From Streptomyces carpinensis (GTDB taxonomy: Bacteria > Actinomycetota > Actinomycetes > Streptomycetales > Streptomycetaceae): a stretch of 50,349 bases of DNA. The position numbers were made by a program, and so were the translations under genes. The notes beneath the pieces were generated by a model that worked only from the letters and a program-made list of their open reading frames with translations, ran no database searches and was not told the DNA's origin. Of the stretch, positions 44,106 through 50,349 are shown one piece after another. Numbering within the stretch: position 1 is the first letter of the stretch; the number at the start of each line of letters is the position of its first letter. The DNA is taken from positions 1 through 50,349 of the forward strand of contig NZ_MUBM01000249.1 in NCBI RefSeq assembly GCF_002154505.1. The letters run 5' to 3'.

Positions 44106-45512
44106 ATGGAGATGGCCGCATCGCGAGCGGCAACCACGGGAGGCCGGTTCGGACAGCCTCTGGTCAGGACCCTGGCCGGGGCCCTGTGGTTCCCCGCGGC
44201 GCTCTTCCTCGGTTTTCTGCTCTGCTTCGCCCCCGCCCTGCACGCGCCTCAGCCTCACCACGCAAAGCTCGTGGTCGCCGGGCAGAGCCTGGAACCCGAG
44301 GTCGACACCGCTCTGCAGCGGCAGCATCCCGGCGGTTTCGACGTCACCGCCGTGGCCAACGCCCGAGAAGCCCGTCAGAAGGTACTGGACCGGACCGCTG
44401 TGGCCGGCTACGTCGCCGGCCGCCGGCATCCCGTGCTGTACGTGGCCAAGGCCAACGGGATGTCCCTCGAGCAGACGCTGACCAAGGACTTCACCGCACT
44501 CACTGCTCACCATGAGGGGCTCACGGTCGAGGAGGTGGCACCCACCGTGAGCAAGGACCTGATGGGCACGACCGTGGTCTACTTCGCGACCGCCTGGAGC
44601 GTCCCCGGCTACATCCTCGCGACGACCCTGCTGCGTGCGGTCTCCTTCAACCGCCGCAGGAAGCTGATGACCATTGCAGGCGCCGCCGCCCTCTTCAGCG
44701 CCGTCGGCTTCCTTCTGGGCGTGGGGCTGGGCTATCTCCCCAACGACCCCTCGGCCCTGCCTATCGCCTTCCTGCTCACCACCGCAGTAGCCACGTTCGC
44801 CTCCGGTGTGGCGCCTTTCACCAGGCAGTACTTCCCCGCGATAGGCATGGGCCTGTTCATCGTGCTGAGCATTCCCACCAGCGGCGTGACGCCCGCCTCG
44901 ATGCTGCCACCGTTCTTTCAGTACGTGCATGCCGTCATGCCGTTGGGCAACGCGGTGGACGCCCTGCGGGGAGTCTTCTACTTCGACGGCGCCGGGGTGC
45001 TCAAACCGGTCCTCGTGCTGTGTGCGTGGATCACGGCGGGTGTCGCCCTGCTGGGCCTGGACACCTGGCTGCACCACCTCAAGGCCGCCCGACGGGCCGA
45101 GGAAGAGGTGCAGGAGGACGTCGAGGAGCCGCCGGTGGAAGACCCGTCCCTGGAGACGCCTACGCCCACTGCGCTTCCGGTCCACCCCCACCACTTCGGC
45201 GAGCCGGTGCCGATGCTGGTGGGCACTGTCCAAGACGGCGATCAGGAACCCGTCCGCCACGCCGCGGTGACCGTCATGGACGCCGGCGGTCGACAACTGG
45301 TGCGCACTACGACGAACGCGCAGGGCGAGTACGCCGTGGCTGGTCTGCCCGAGGGGTATCTCAGCATCGTGGTCTCCTCCCTCGGTCGGAATCCGGTGGT
45401 CCACCGGAAGCTGCTGCAGTACGGCACGGTCGTTCGGGCCGACTTCACCCTGCGCGGCCGACGTAACGAGGCGTCAGCTCGTGTACCAGAGGTCCAGGGC
45501 AGTCAGACATGA
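44106..45512 (+). CDS. Membrane protein: ABC-2/YhgE-Pip-like permease region fused to a carboxypeptidase-regulatory domain
   Basis: A 468-residue protein. The layout is TM1 (about 25-47), an extracytoplasmic domain (about 50-160) with VVAGQSLEPEVDTALQ and a VTAVANAREARQKVLD segment as in DUF3533/YhgE-Pip proteins, five more helices (about 160-350, e.g. TTVVYFATAWSVPGYILATTLL), an acidic linker (ARRAEEEVQEDVEEPPVEDPSLE), and a C-terminal beta-sandwich (about 385-455: VGTVQDGDQEPVRHAAVTVMD; TTNAQGEYAVAGLPEGYLSIVV) of the carboxypeptidase-regulatory/Cna-B type. Divergent from a TetR gene with paired operators, as typical of exporters or envelope proteins under repression. Function unknown. Confidence 0.75.
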   Translation: MEMAASRAATTGGRFGQPLVRTLAGALWFPAALFLGFLLCFAPALHAPQPHHAKLVVAGQSLEPEVDTALQRQHPGGFDVTAVANAREARQKVLDRTAVAGYVAGRRHPVLYVAKANGMSLEQTLTKDFTALTAHHEGLTVEEVAPTVSKDLMGTTVVYFATAWSVPGYILATTLLRAVSFNRRRKLMTIAGAAALFSAVGFLLGVGLGYLPNDPSALPIAFLLTTAVATFASGVAPFTRQYFPAIGMGLFIVLSIPTSGVTPASMLPPFFQYVHAVMPLGNAVDALRGVFYFDGAGVLKPVLVLCAWITAGVALLGLDTWLHHLKAARRAEEEVQEDVEEPPVEDPSLETPTPTALPVHPHHFGEPVPMLVGTVQDGDQEPVRHAAVTVMDAGGRQLVRTTTNAQGEYAVAGLPEGYLSIVVSSLGRNPVVHRKLLQYGTVVRADFTLRGRRNEASARVPEVQGSQT

Positions 45513-45537
45513 CCGTGCCCCTCTTGTGCGACGCGAC

Positions 45538-45996
45538 TCAGGCGGACCGGGTCAGGCGGGCCGTCAGGACACGGGCGCGGGCCTGCTGGACCGCTCTGGC
45601 CTGGGAGGCGGCGAAGCGCAGCAGGCCCGGGGGTGTCCGCAGGTGCAGGGTGTCGGTGACGACGCTGCCGACGTCGTGGCGGGCGATGGAGAAGCGGTAG
45701 CTCATGCGGACACGGGCTGGGCTGCGGACCTCGCCGGAGATCTCGGCGGAGTGGGGGAGACCGTCCGGGACGGCGACGAGCGTGACGTCGATGATGTTGT
45801 CGTGCCGCAGGACGCCCAGGTACCGGAAGCGCTCCACGGCCGTGTAGTTCACGGTCCCGCCGCTGCGGCGCACGTCGTGGACGGCGACGAGGAGCGGTGA
45901 CAGGCCGATGTAGTGCGACGGTTCGGCCAGGTGCGCGAAGACCTCCTCCGGTGATGCGGCGATCTCAAACGTGTGCGTCAGCTCTGGGGACGGCAC
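45538..45996 (-). CDS. SRPBCC family (START-like) protein
   Basis: A 152-residue protein from GTG 45996 with AGGAGG 8 nt upstream. THTFEIAASPEEVFAHLAEPSHYIGL is the N-terminal beta-helix of the Bet v1-like hydrophobic-cavity fold, and the C-terminal long helix is HLRTPPGLLRFAASQARAVQQARARVL. Such proteins bind lipids, polyketides or other small hydrophobic ligands, or act as cyclases. No partner polyketide synthase is nearby. It is convergent with the membrane protein gene (25 bp between stops). Confidence 0.82.
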   Translation of the reverse strand: MPSPELTHTFEIAASPEEVFAHLAEPSHYIGLSPLLVAVHDVRRSGGTVNYTAVERFRYLGVLRHDNIIDVTLVAVPDGLPHSAEISGEVRSPARVRMSYRFSIARHDVGSVVTDTLHLRTPPGLLRFAASQARAVQQARARVLTARLTRSA

Positions 45997-46401
45997 CTCG
46001 GGCCCCTCCTCGATACGGCGCGGTGGCAGGAAGCCTGGCCGGGCTGCCGGTGCTTCCGGCCGGCATGGCCGGCGACCTGGTATACAACGTCGCCCCGCCG
46101 GACGGGAAGGGCTTGTCGATCACGGGCATATGCTCCGCGTGCCCGCATGCGAGGCAGACCTCCGATTCCCGGCCCGCGCCGCGGTCACCTACGACCTCCG
46201 CTGACGGGCACGGTGTGGACGAACGCACGCAGGCGTCGCCCCGCTGCCGCCGCCGAGCGGTGTCTGTTCGGCAAGGCGCTGGTGCCCGTCGCCGTGGCAC
46301 TTACCGAGAAGTCCGGGAGCCTGTCCGGCGGAACGTCCCGAGAGGAGGCCTCGCGGTTCCAGAGGTTATCGATGGCCGAGGTCACTGCGACGGGCGGCGA
46401 C
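45997..46401. other. 405-bp intergenic region
   Basis: No gene is supported. A minus-strand fragment reads VCLACGHAEHMPVIDKPFPSGGATLYT near 46080-46170, which has a zinc-ribbon-like Cys pattern but no sound start or end. It may be a relic or chance. No hairpins were noted. Confidence 0.35.
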
Positions 46402-47238
46402 TCATCCCAGAAACGCCACGGTGGCTGCCACGAACCGGTCCGCGTCGTCGAGCCACGGGAAGTGTCCGGCTCCGGGCTGGACGGCGAATCCGGCGTTCGG
46501 GAACAGCCTGGCGAACTCGGCCACCGTGGGCGGAGGGGCGCCCGGATCGACCTCCCCGGCCAGCAGGAGCACCGGTGCCTCGAACCGGGCGAGGGCCGCG
46601 CGGGTGGCGTCCGGGTCGTAGGCGCCTTCGGCGTTGAAGGCGGCCACGACCTCCATGTTCAACTGCTCGTCCTCGGCAGCCCTGTGAGCCCGAGCCGCCT
46701 CGTCCCAGCGGCCGTAGGAGAAGGGCGCGATGGCCCGCCAACTGCCGGCGGTGGCCCGGCCCGCCCCGATCGCCTCCAGGGCGGTGAGCGCCTCCGGGAA
46801 CCACGGCTCGTCCCGGCGCAGCTGAACGGTCTCGCGCCGCAGCTCTCCGCTGATCGCGATCCCGACGGCCCGGACGCTCGGCGTGATCAGAGCGAGCCTG
46901 CCCACCCGTTCCGGACGGCGGCCCACGTACTGCACGGCCAGATTCGCTCCGCCTGAATGCGCGAGCAGATCCACCCGATCCAGGCCCAGATGCTCGCGAA
47001 GGGCCTCCACGTCGTCGACCAGCCGGTCGCAGCGGCAGGAGGCGATGTCCGTGGGCATCGCGGACCGCCCAGTGCCACGAAGGTCCAGCATGATCAACTG
47101 CCGGCGCGCGGACAGGCCGCCGAGCTCCCCCAAGTAGGCCGACTCCTGCGGTCCGCCGGGTAGGCAGATCACAGGCGGGCCGTTGCCGACCACGCGGTAG
47201 GCGAGCTTGGTTCCGTCGTACGAGGTGAAGAATTCCAT
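46402..47238 (-). CDS. Alpha/beta hydrolase, S33 (proline iminopeptidase-like)
   Basis: A 278-residue hydrolase. MEFFTSYDGTKLAYRVVGNGPPVICLPGGP is the iminopeptidase-type N-terminus, nucleophile Ser95 lies in LLAHSGGANLAV, and the acid/His pair is in LLLAGEVDPGAPP and AVQPGAGHFPWLDDADRF. It resembles actinobacterial prolyl-aminopeptidase-like or lactone/ester hydrolases. The substrate is unknown. It is divergent from the ArsR-type regulator with 71 bp between starts, and a 10-bp palindrome lies in this gap, so regulator control is likely. Confidence 0.86.
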   Translation of the reverse strand: MEFFTSYDGTKLAYRVVGNGPPVICLPGGPQESAYLGELGGLSARRQLIMLDLRGTGRSAMPTDIASCRCDRLVDDVEALREHLGLDRVDLLAHSGGANLAVQYVGRRPERVGRLALITPSVRAVGIAISGELRRETVQLRRDEPWFPEALTALEAIGAGRATAGSWRAIAPFSYGRWDEAARAHRAAEDEQLNMEVVAAFNAEGAYDPDATRAALARFEAPVLLLAGEVDPGAPPPTVAEFARLFPNAGFAVQPGAGHFPWLDDADRFVAATVAFLG

Positions 47239-47280
47239 GCCGGACAGCCTGGGGCGACGACGGACGGCGGCCTATCGTTC

Positions 47281-47290
47281 AGCTATAGCT
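47281..47290. promoter_or_regulatory. Palindrome AGCTATAGCT between hydrolase and ArsR genes
   Basis: A perfect 10-bp palindrome in a locally AT-rich patch of the 71-bp divergent intergenic region, 19 bp upstream of the ArsR start. A plausible ArsR-type operator; its TATA core could also overlap a -10 element. Confidence 0.5.
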
Positions 47291-47309
47291 ACATGATTGG
47301 GCGGCACGG

Positions 47310-48275
47310 ATGGCGGTCGAGATCAGGTTCACCGCGGCGTCGGTCGCGAAGGTGCGGTTCGCCGTCTCGCCGCTGGGCGAGACGGTGCTGGCGCTACGGA
47401 TCCTGTTGGGTACGGCCGGACACGCGGTGCATCAGCCGTGGGTGCGCACGACACGGCCGCTGCTGGCAGGCGAGCGCGAGTTGCCGCTGCTGCGGGCGCT
47501 CATCGCTGGGGCGCTGCCGTCGTTCCTGTTCCCGGTGCCGGAGGAACGACTGCCTTCTTTGTCGACAGAGCTGGATTTGCTGCGGGCCACGGGAGGGGAT
47601 TTCTTCCGGCGGGAGTACGGCGCGGTTCTGGGCGTGGCAGGCGAGGACGTCCCCGAGCCGGCGGCGGTGCTGCCGCGGCTTGCGGAAGCGCTCCACCGTT
47701 GCTATGAGCTGCTCATCGCTCCGCGGTGGGGCCGGATGCGCGCGGTACTGGAAGCCGACGTCGGCAGACGGGCGCTCACCCTGGTGGACGGCGGAGTCCA
47801 GGCGCTGTTCGCCGAGCTGCACCGGGACATCGCCTGGGACGGTGGCCAGTTGGTGGTGCACGGCCGGCGCAGCCCGCACTCTGTCTACACGGTGGACGCC
47901 GGCGGGCATGGCCTGGTCCTGCTGCCCAGCGTCTTCAACTGGCCGCACGTGGGCGTCGACAAGTCCCCGGTCGCAGCCGCGTCGATCCGCTACCCGGCGG
48001 TGGGTGTCGGCCTGCTCTGGGAGCCGCCCCCTCAGGCGCCGGCCGGTCTCGCTCCGGTGCTGGGCCGCACGAGAACGGCGATGCTCGCCGCCTTGGCCGA
48101 ACCTCTGACGACGGCGGCCTTGGCAAGTCGGCTGGGCATCACCCCGAGCGCGGTCTCTCAGCACCTGGGTGCGCTGCGTGGGGCGGGCCTGGTGTCGACA
48201 CAACGCAAGGGCCGCACGGCGCTCCACCTGCGCACGGAACGAGCGAACCACCTGTTGGGTGACTCGGCCCCGTGA
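47310..48275 (+). CDS. ArsR family regulator with DUF5937 N-terminal domain
   Basis: A 321-residue protein. The N-terminal two thirds (MAVEIRFTAASVAKVRFAVSPLGETVLALRIL; FSWPHVGV-like VFNWPHVGVDKSP) match the DUF5937 domain of actinobacterial ArsR-like regulators. Residues about 255-310 form the winged HTH (RTAMLAALAEPLTTAALASRLGITPSAVSQHLGALRGAGLVSTQRKGRTALHL). There are no metal-binding cysteines in the HTH, so it senses something other than classical metals. It is divergent from the S33 hydrolase, probably its regulator. Confidence 0.85.
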   Translation: MAVEIRFTAASVAKVRFAVSPLGETVLALRILLGTAGHAVHQPWVRTTRPLLAGERELPLLRALIAGALPSFLFPVPEERLPSLSTELDLLRATGGDFFRREYGAVLGVAGEDVPEPAAVLPRLAEALHRCYELLIAPRWGRMRAVLEADVGRRALTLVDGGVQALFAELHRDIAWDGGQLVVHGRRSPHSVYTVDAGGHGLVLLPSVFNWPHVGVDKSPVAAASIRYPAVGVGLLWEPPPQAPAGLAPVLGRTRTAMLAALAEPLTTAALASRLGITPSAVSQHLGALRGAGLVSTQRKGRTALHLRTERANHLLGDSAP

Positions 48276-48465
48276 ATCGCGGTGTGCCGGGGGGACGAGC
48301 CGTCCCGAGGGCGGCGGGCTGACGACCGAGGAGCGTGCTCGCTGTGAGCGGGTGCGATCGGCGGCTGCCGAACCGATCGAGGAAGCGGCCACTGGCTCCG
48401 GGAACCGCGGCGCGCGCCTCGATGATTCACCATGAGCCGTCGAGCTGTGCTACGGTGTGCTTGTT

Positions 48466-48536
48466 GCAGTTGTGGTACCCATGAACCTATGTGCGCCTGA
48501 CGGGAATGTTTCTCCTTCAGGCGCATTATTTGTTTT
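48466..48536 (+). promoter_or_regulatory. Structured 5' leader of cold-shock gene 2
   Basis: GCAGTTGTGGTACC (48466-48479) is followed after 13 nt by GCGCCTGA (48493-48500) and TCAGGCGC (48517-48524), a perfect 8-bp stem with a 16-nt loop, then ATTATTTGTTTT, a terminator-like T-rich tail. A TACGGT -10-like hexamer is at 48451-48456. This leader parallels that of cold-shock gene 1 and may act as an attenuator or temperature sensor. Confidence 0.6.
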
Positions 48537-48580
48537 CCGGCATCTCCGGATGGGGCCTCTGCCTACAGAAGGAGAAAGTC

Positions 48581-48784
48581 ATGGCACAGGGAACCGTGAA
48601 GTGGTTCAACGCCGAAAAGGGTTTCGGCTTCATCGCGCAGGACGGCGGCGGCCCCGACGTCTTCGCCCACTACTCGAACATCGCGACCCAGGGCTTCCGT
48701 GAGCTCCAGGAGGGCCAGCGGGTCACCTTCGACGTCACGCAGGGCCAGAAGGGCCCGCAGGCGGAGAACATCGTCCCCGCCTGA
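48581..48784 (+). CDS. Cold-shock protein (CspA family), second copy
   Basis: A 67-residue OB-fold RNA chaperone, near-identical to the product at 33299-33502: same RNP1 (KGFGFIAQDGG) and RNP2 (DVFAHYSNI). AGAAGGAG lies 6 nt before the ATG. An in-frame GTG at 48491 would add 30 residues but runs through the leader hairpin and is rejected. A strong hairpin terminator follows, then the DEAD-box helicase, another cold-shock function; both act on structured RNA, so the pair forms a cold-adaptation locus. Confidence 0.93.
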   Translation: MAQGTVKWFNAEKGFGFIAQDGGGPDVFAHYSNIATQGFRELQEGQRVTFDVTQGQKGPQAENIVPA

Positions 48785-48805
48785 TCGCCGGACGCGTATC
48801 CGCTC

Positions 48806-48840
48806 ACCGGGGTCCGCACCGTCATGGTGCGGACCCCGGT
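48806..48840 (+). terminator. Strong intrinsic terminator between cold-shock and helicase genes
   Basis: A 15-bp perfect stem (48806-48820 with 48826-48840, core CCGGGGTCCGCACC / GGTGCGGACCCCGG), a 5-nt GTCAT loop, and a T-rich TTGTGCTGTTT tail. The helicase start is only 31 nt later, so read-through past it, or a promoter within it, must serve the helicase. Confidence 0.85.
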
Positions 48841-48871
48841 TTGTGCTGTTTCCAGGAAGGCAGACAACCGC

Positions 48872-50349
48872 ATGGCCCGCAAGCCCCAGAAGCCGAACCG
48901 GCGCACCTCGTCACCCTCACCGTCGGCCTCGTCACCGAGGGAGTTCCGGCTGCCGGAAAGCACCACACCCGCACTTCCCGCCGTCGAGGACTTCGCCGGT
49001 CTGGACATGCCTGCGGGGCTGCTGAAGACCCTCACCGCGCAGGGCGTGACCACCCCTTTCCCCATCCAGGCCGCAACGCTGCCCAACTCGCTCGCCGGCC
49101 GTGACCTGCTGGGACGGGGACGCACGGGCTCCGGCAAGACTCTCGCGTTCGGGCTGGCGCTCCTGGCCCGCACGGCAGGACTGCGTGCGGAGCCCAAGGC
49201 CCCCCTCGCCCTCGTGCTGGTGCCCACCCGTGAACTCGCCCAGCAGGTGGCGGACGCGCTGACCCCGTACGCGACGGCGGTGAACCTCCGGCTGGCCACC
49301 GTGGTCGGTGGGCTGTCCATCACCAGGCAGGCCAGTGCGCTGCGGCGCGGCGCGGAGGTGGTCGTGGCGAGTCCCGGCAGGCTCAACGACCTTGTGGAAC
49401 GCGGGGACTGTGTGCTGGACCACGTACGCATCACGGTGCTGGACGAAGCCGACCAGATGACCGACATGGGTTTCCTGCCGCAGATCACCAAGCTGATCCG
49501 GCAAGTACGGCCCGACGGACAGCGCATGCTCTTCTCGGCCACCCTGGACCGCAACATCGACCACTTGGTGCAGCGGTTCCTGACCGACCCCGTGGTGCAC
49601 TCCGTGGACCCGTCCGCGGGGGCGGTGACCACCATGGAGCACCACGTGCTCCACGTCCTGGACGAGACCGACAAGAAGGCCGTCACCACGCGCATCGCCG
49701 CCCGTGACGGCCGGGTCATCCTCTTCCTCGATACCAAGAGGTCCGCTGACAGGCTCGCCAAGCGGCTCCTGGCCGTCGGTGTCCGCGCGGCGGCACTGCA
49801 CGGGGGCCGCTCCCAGCCGCAGCGCAATCGCACCCTGGAACAGTTCAAGAACGGCCAGGTCACCGCCTTGGTGGCGACGAACGTCGCGGCCCGGGGCCTG
49901 CATATCGACGACCTCGACCTCGTCGTGAACGTCGATCCCCCCACCGATCACAAGGACTATCTCCACCGGGGCGGCCGCACGGCCCGTGCCGGCGGCTCCG
50001 GCAGCGTGGTCACGCTGGTTCTGCCGGCCCAGAAGCGAGACGTCACCCGGCTCATGTCGGATGCGGGCATCCGCCCCCGGACCGCCCGCATCACCTCCAG
50101 CGACGCGGAACTGGCCACCATCACCGGGGCCCGCGAGCCTTCCGGCGTGCCCGTCGTCATCGAGGTCCCCCAGTCGGCGACACCGACGGCGTCGCGCCCG
50201 AACCGGAAGACCGGCACCGAGGCCGGCAGGCGGTCCGGCCGCCGCCGAAGCGGTGGCAGGGCCGCAGCGGCAGCAGGTGCTGCCACCGGGACGGGGGGCC
50301 GGGGCTCGGACCGCCGTCCCGGTGGCAGCACCTGCTGCCGCTGCGGCCC
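48872..50349 (+). CDS. DEAD-box RNA helicase, 3' partial
   Basis: The frame is open from ATG 48872 (AGGAAGG 11 nt upstream) to the window end. The Q-motif region (GVTTPFPIQAATLP), Walker A GRTGSGKT, PTRELAQQ, VASPGRLNDL, DEAD-box VLDEADQM and SAT motif FSATLD are present, followed by RecA2 motifs ILFLDTKRSADRL, ATNVAARGLHIDDLDLVVNVD and HRGGRTARAG. The order is complete. The C-terminal tail is basic and Gly/Arg-rich (RKTGTEAGRRSGRRRSGGRAAAAAG), common for RNA-binding. The final residues before the edge (PGGSTCCRCG) are odd for such a tail and lie in the right arm of a 36-bp inverted repeat, so the 3' end may be artefactual. It unwinds RNA in the cold, with the cold-shock protein upstream. Confidence 0.9.
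   Translation, partial: MARKPQKPNRRTSSPSPSASSPREFRLPESTTPALPAVEDFAGLDMPAGLLKTLTAQGVTTPFPIQAATLPNSLAGRDLLGRGRTGSGKTLAFGLALLARTAGLRAEPKAPLALVLVPTRELAQQVADALTPYATAVNLRLATVVGGLSITRQASALRRGAEVVVASPGRLNDLVERGDCVLDHVRITVLDEADQMTDMGFLPQITKLIRQVRPDGQRMLFSATLDRNIDHLVQRFLTDPVVHSVDPSAGAVTTMEHHVLHVLDETDKKAVTTRIAARDGRVILFLDTKRSADRLAKRLLAVGVRAAALHGGRSQPQRNRTLEQFKNGQVTALVATNVAARGLHIDDLDLVVNVDPPTDHKDYLHRGGRTARAGGSGSVVTLVLPAQKRDVTRLMSDAGIRPRTARITSSDAELATITGAREPSGVPVVIEVPQSATPTASRPNRKTGTEAGRRSGRRRSGGRAAAAAGAATGTGGRGSDRRPGGSTCCRCG
50259..50349. repeat. Perfect 36-bp inverted repeat ending at the window edge
   Basis: 50259-50294 and 50314-50349 are exact reverse complements, separated by 19 nt. The right arm ends at the very last base. 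Located in the helicase gene's Gly/Arg-rich tail; possibly an assembly or cloning fold-back. Confidence 0.9.

Noticed and set aside
43992..45404. Minus-strand upstream extension of the TetR frame across the membrane protein gene
   Set aside because: Coding evidence (membrane helices, domain motifs) is on the plus strand; the TetR domain starts only near 43991.
48491..48580. In-frame 30-residue N-terminal extension of cold-shock protein 2 from GTG 48491
   Set aside because: It would run through the leader hairpin and lacks a ribosome site, and the 67-residue length with AGAAGGAG upstream of 48581 is standard.

Overview
High-GC actinobacterial chromosome, almost certainly a Streptomyces: GC-rich third codon positions, frequent GTG starts, ATGA/TGATG gene overlaps, two 67-residue actinobacterial cold-shock proteins, many TetR/LuxR-type regulators and a 1132-residue secreted subtilase. 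The window opens inside a flavoprotein gene and closes inside a DEAD-box helicase gene, so both edges are partial.

Layout. 1-7318: a tightly coupled catabolic cluster (FAD monooxygenase, RidA, DUF1028, M20 amidohydrolase, a small unknown protein, aspartate ammonia-lyase, MHS transporter, LysR regulator), probably stripping nitrogen from an unknown N-containing substrate and ending in aspartate, then fumarate plus ammonia. 7460-12869: TetR regulator divergent from aldehyde dehydrogenase, omega-aminotransferase and APC permease, a polyamine/GABA-type uptake and breakdown unit. 13072-17949: single-domain globin, orphan histidine kinase, aldo/keto reductase, YrdB-like membrane protein, epoxide-hydrolase-like enzyme. 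18267-19557: a rifamycin-type glycosyltransferase preceded by a 19-bp imperfect palindrome matching the rifamycin-associated element. 19554-23769: unknown proteins, DUF4287, a flavodoxin-fold reductase, a frameshifted GMC-oxidoreductase relic, a BrkB/YihY membrane protein and a TetR regulator. 23785-24780: two TetR-type operators and the divergent SDR. 25311-26938: a coiled-coil/winged-helix DNA-binding protein and a metallo-beta-lactamase-fold enzyme.

26913-31342 is a patch of three neighbouring broken genes: a GAF/LuxR regulator, a propionyl-CoA synthetase (prpE) with one base missing, and a CoA transferase with internal deletions. This looks like a decaying short-chain acyl-CoA module, with sequencing error as the alternative. 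31467-36432 holds an unknown protein, a VOC protein, a cold-shock protein with a long structured leader, a PlsC acyltransferase, a truncated ligase-like protein lacking the catalytic lysine, and a two-HTH regulator. 36529-42817: S8 peptidase, MFS exporter and divergent MocR/PdxR-type regulator. 42710-48275: a membrane protein, a TetR gene with paired operators and the divergent membrane protein carrying a carboxypeptidase-regulatory domain, SRPBCC protein, S33 hydrolase and an ArsR-type regulator. 48466-50349: a second cold-shock gene with the same leader layout as the first, a strong terminator, and the DEAD-box helicase. The last 91 bases fold back on themselves as a perfect 36-bp inverted repeat that stops exactly at the window edge.

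No tRNA, rRNA, CRISPR array, IS element or recognisable secondary-metabolite synthase was seen.
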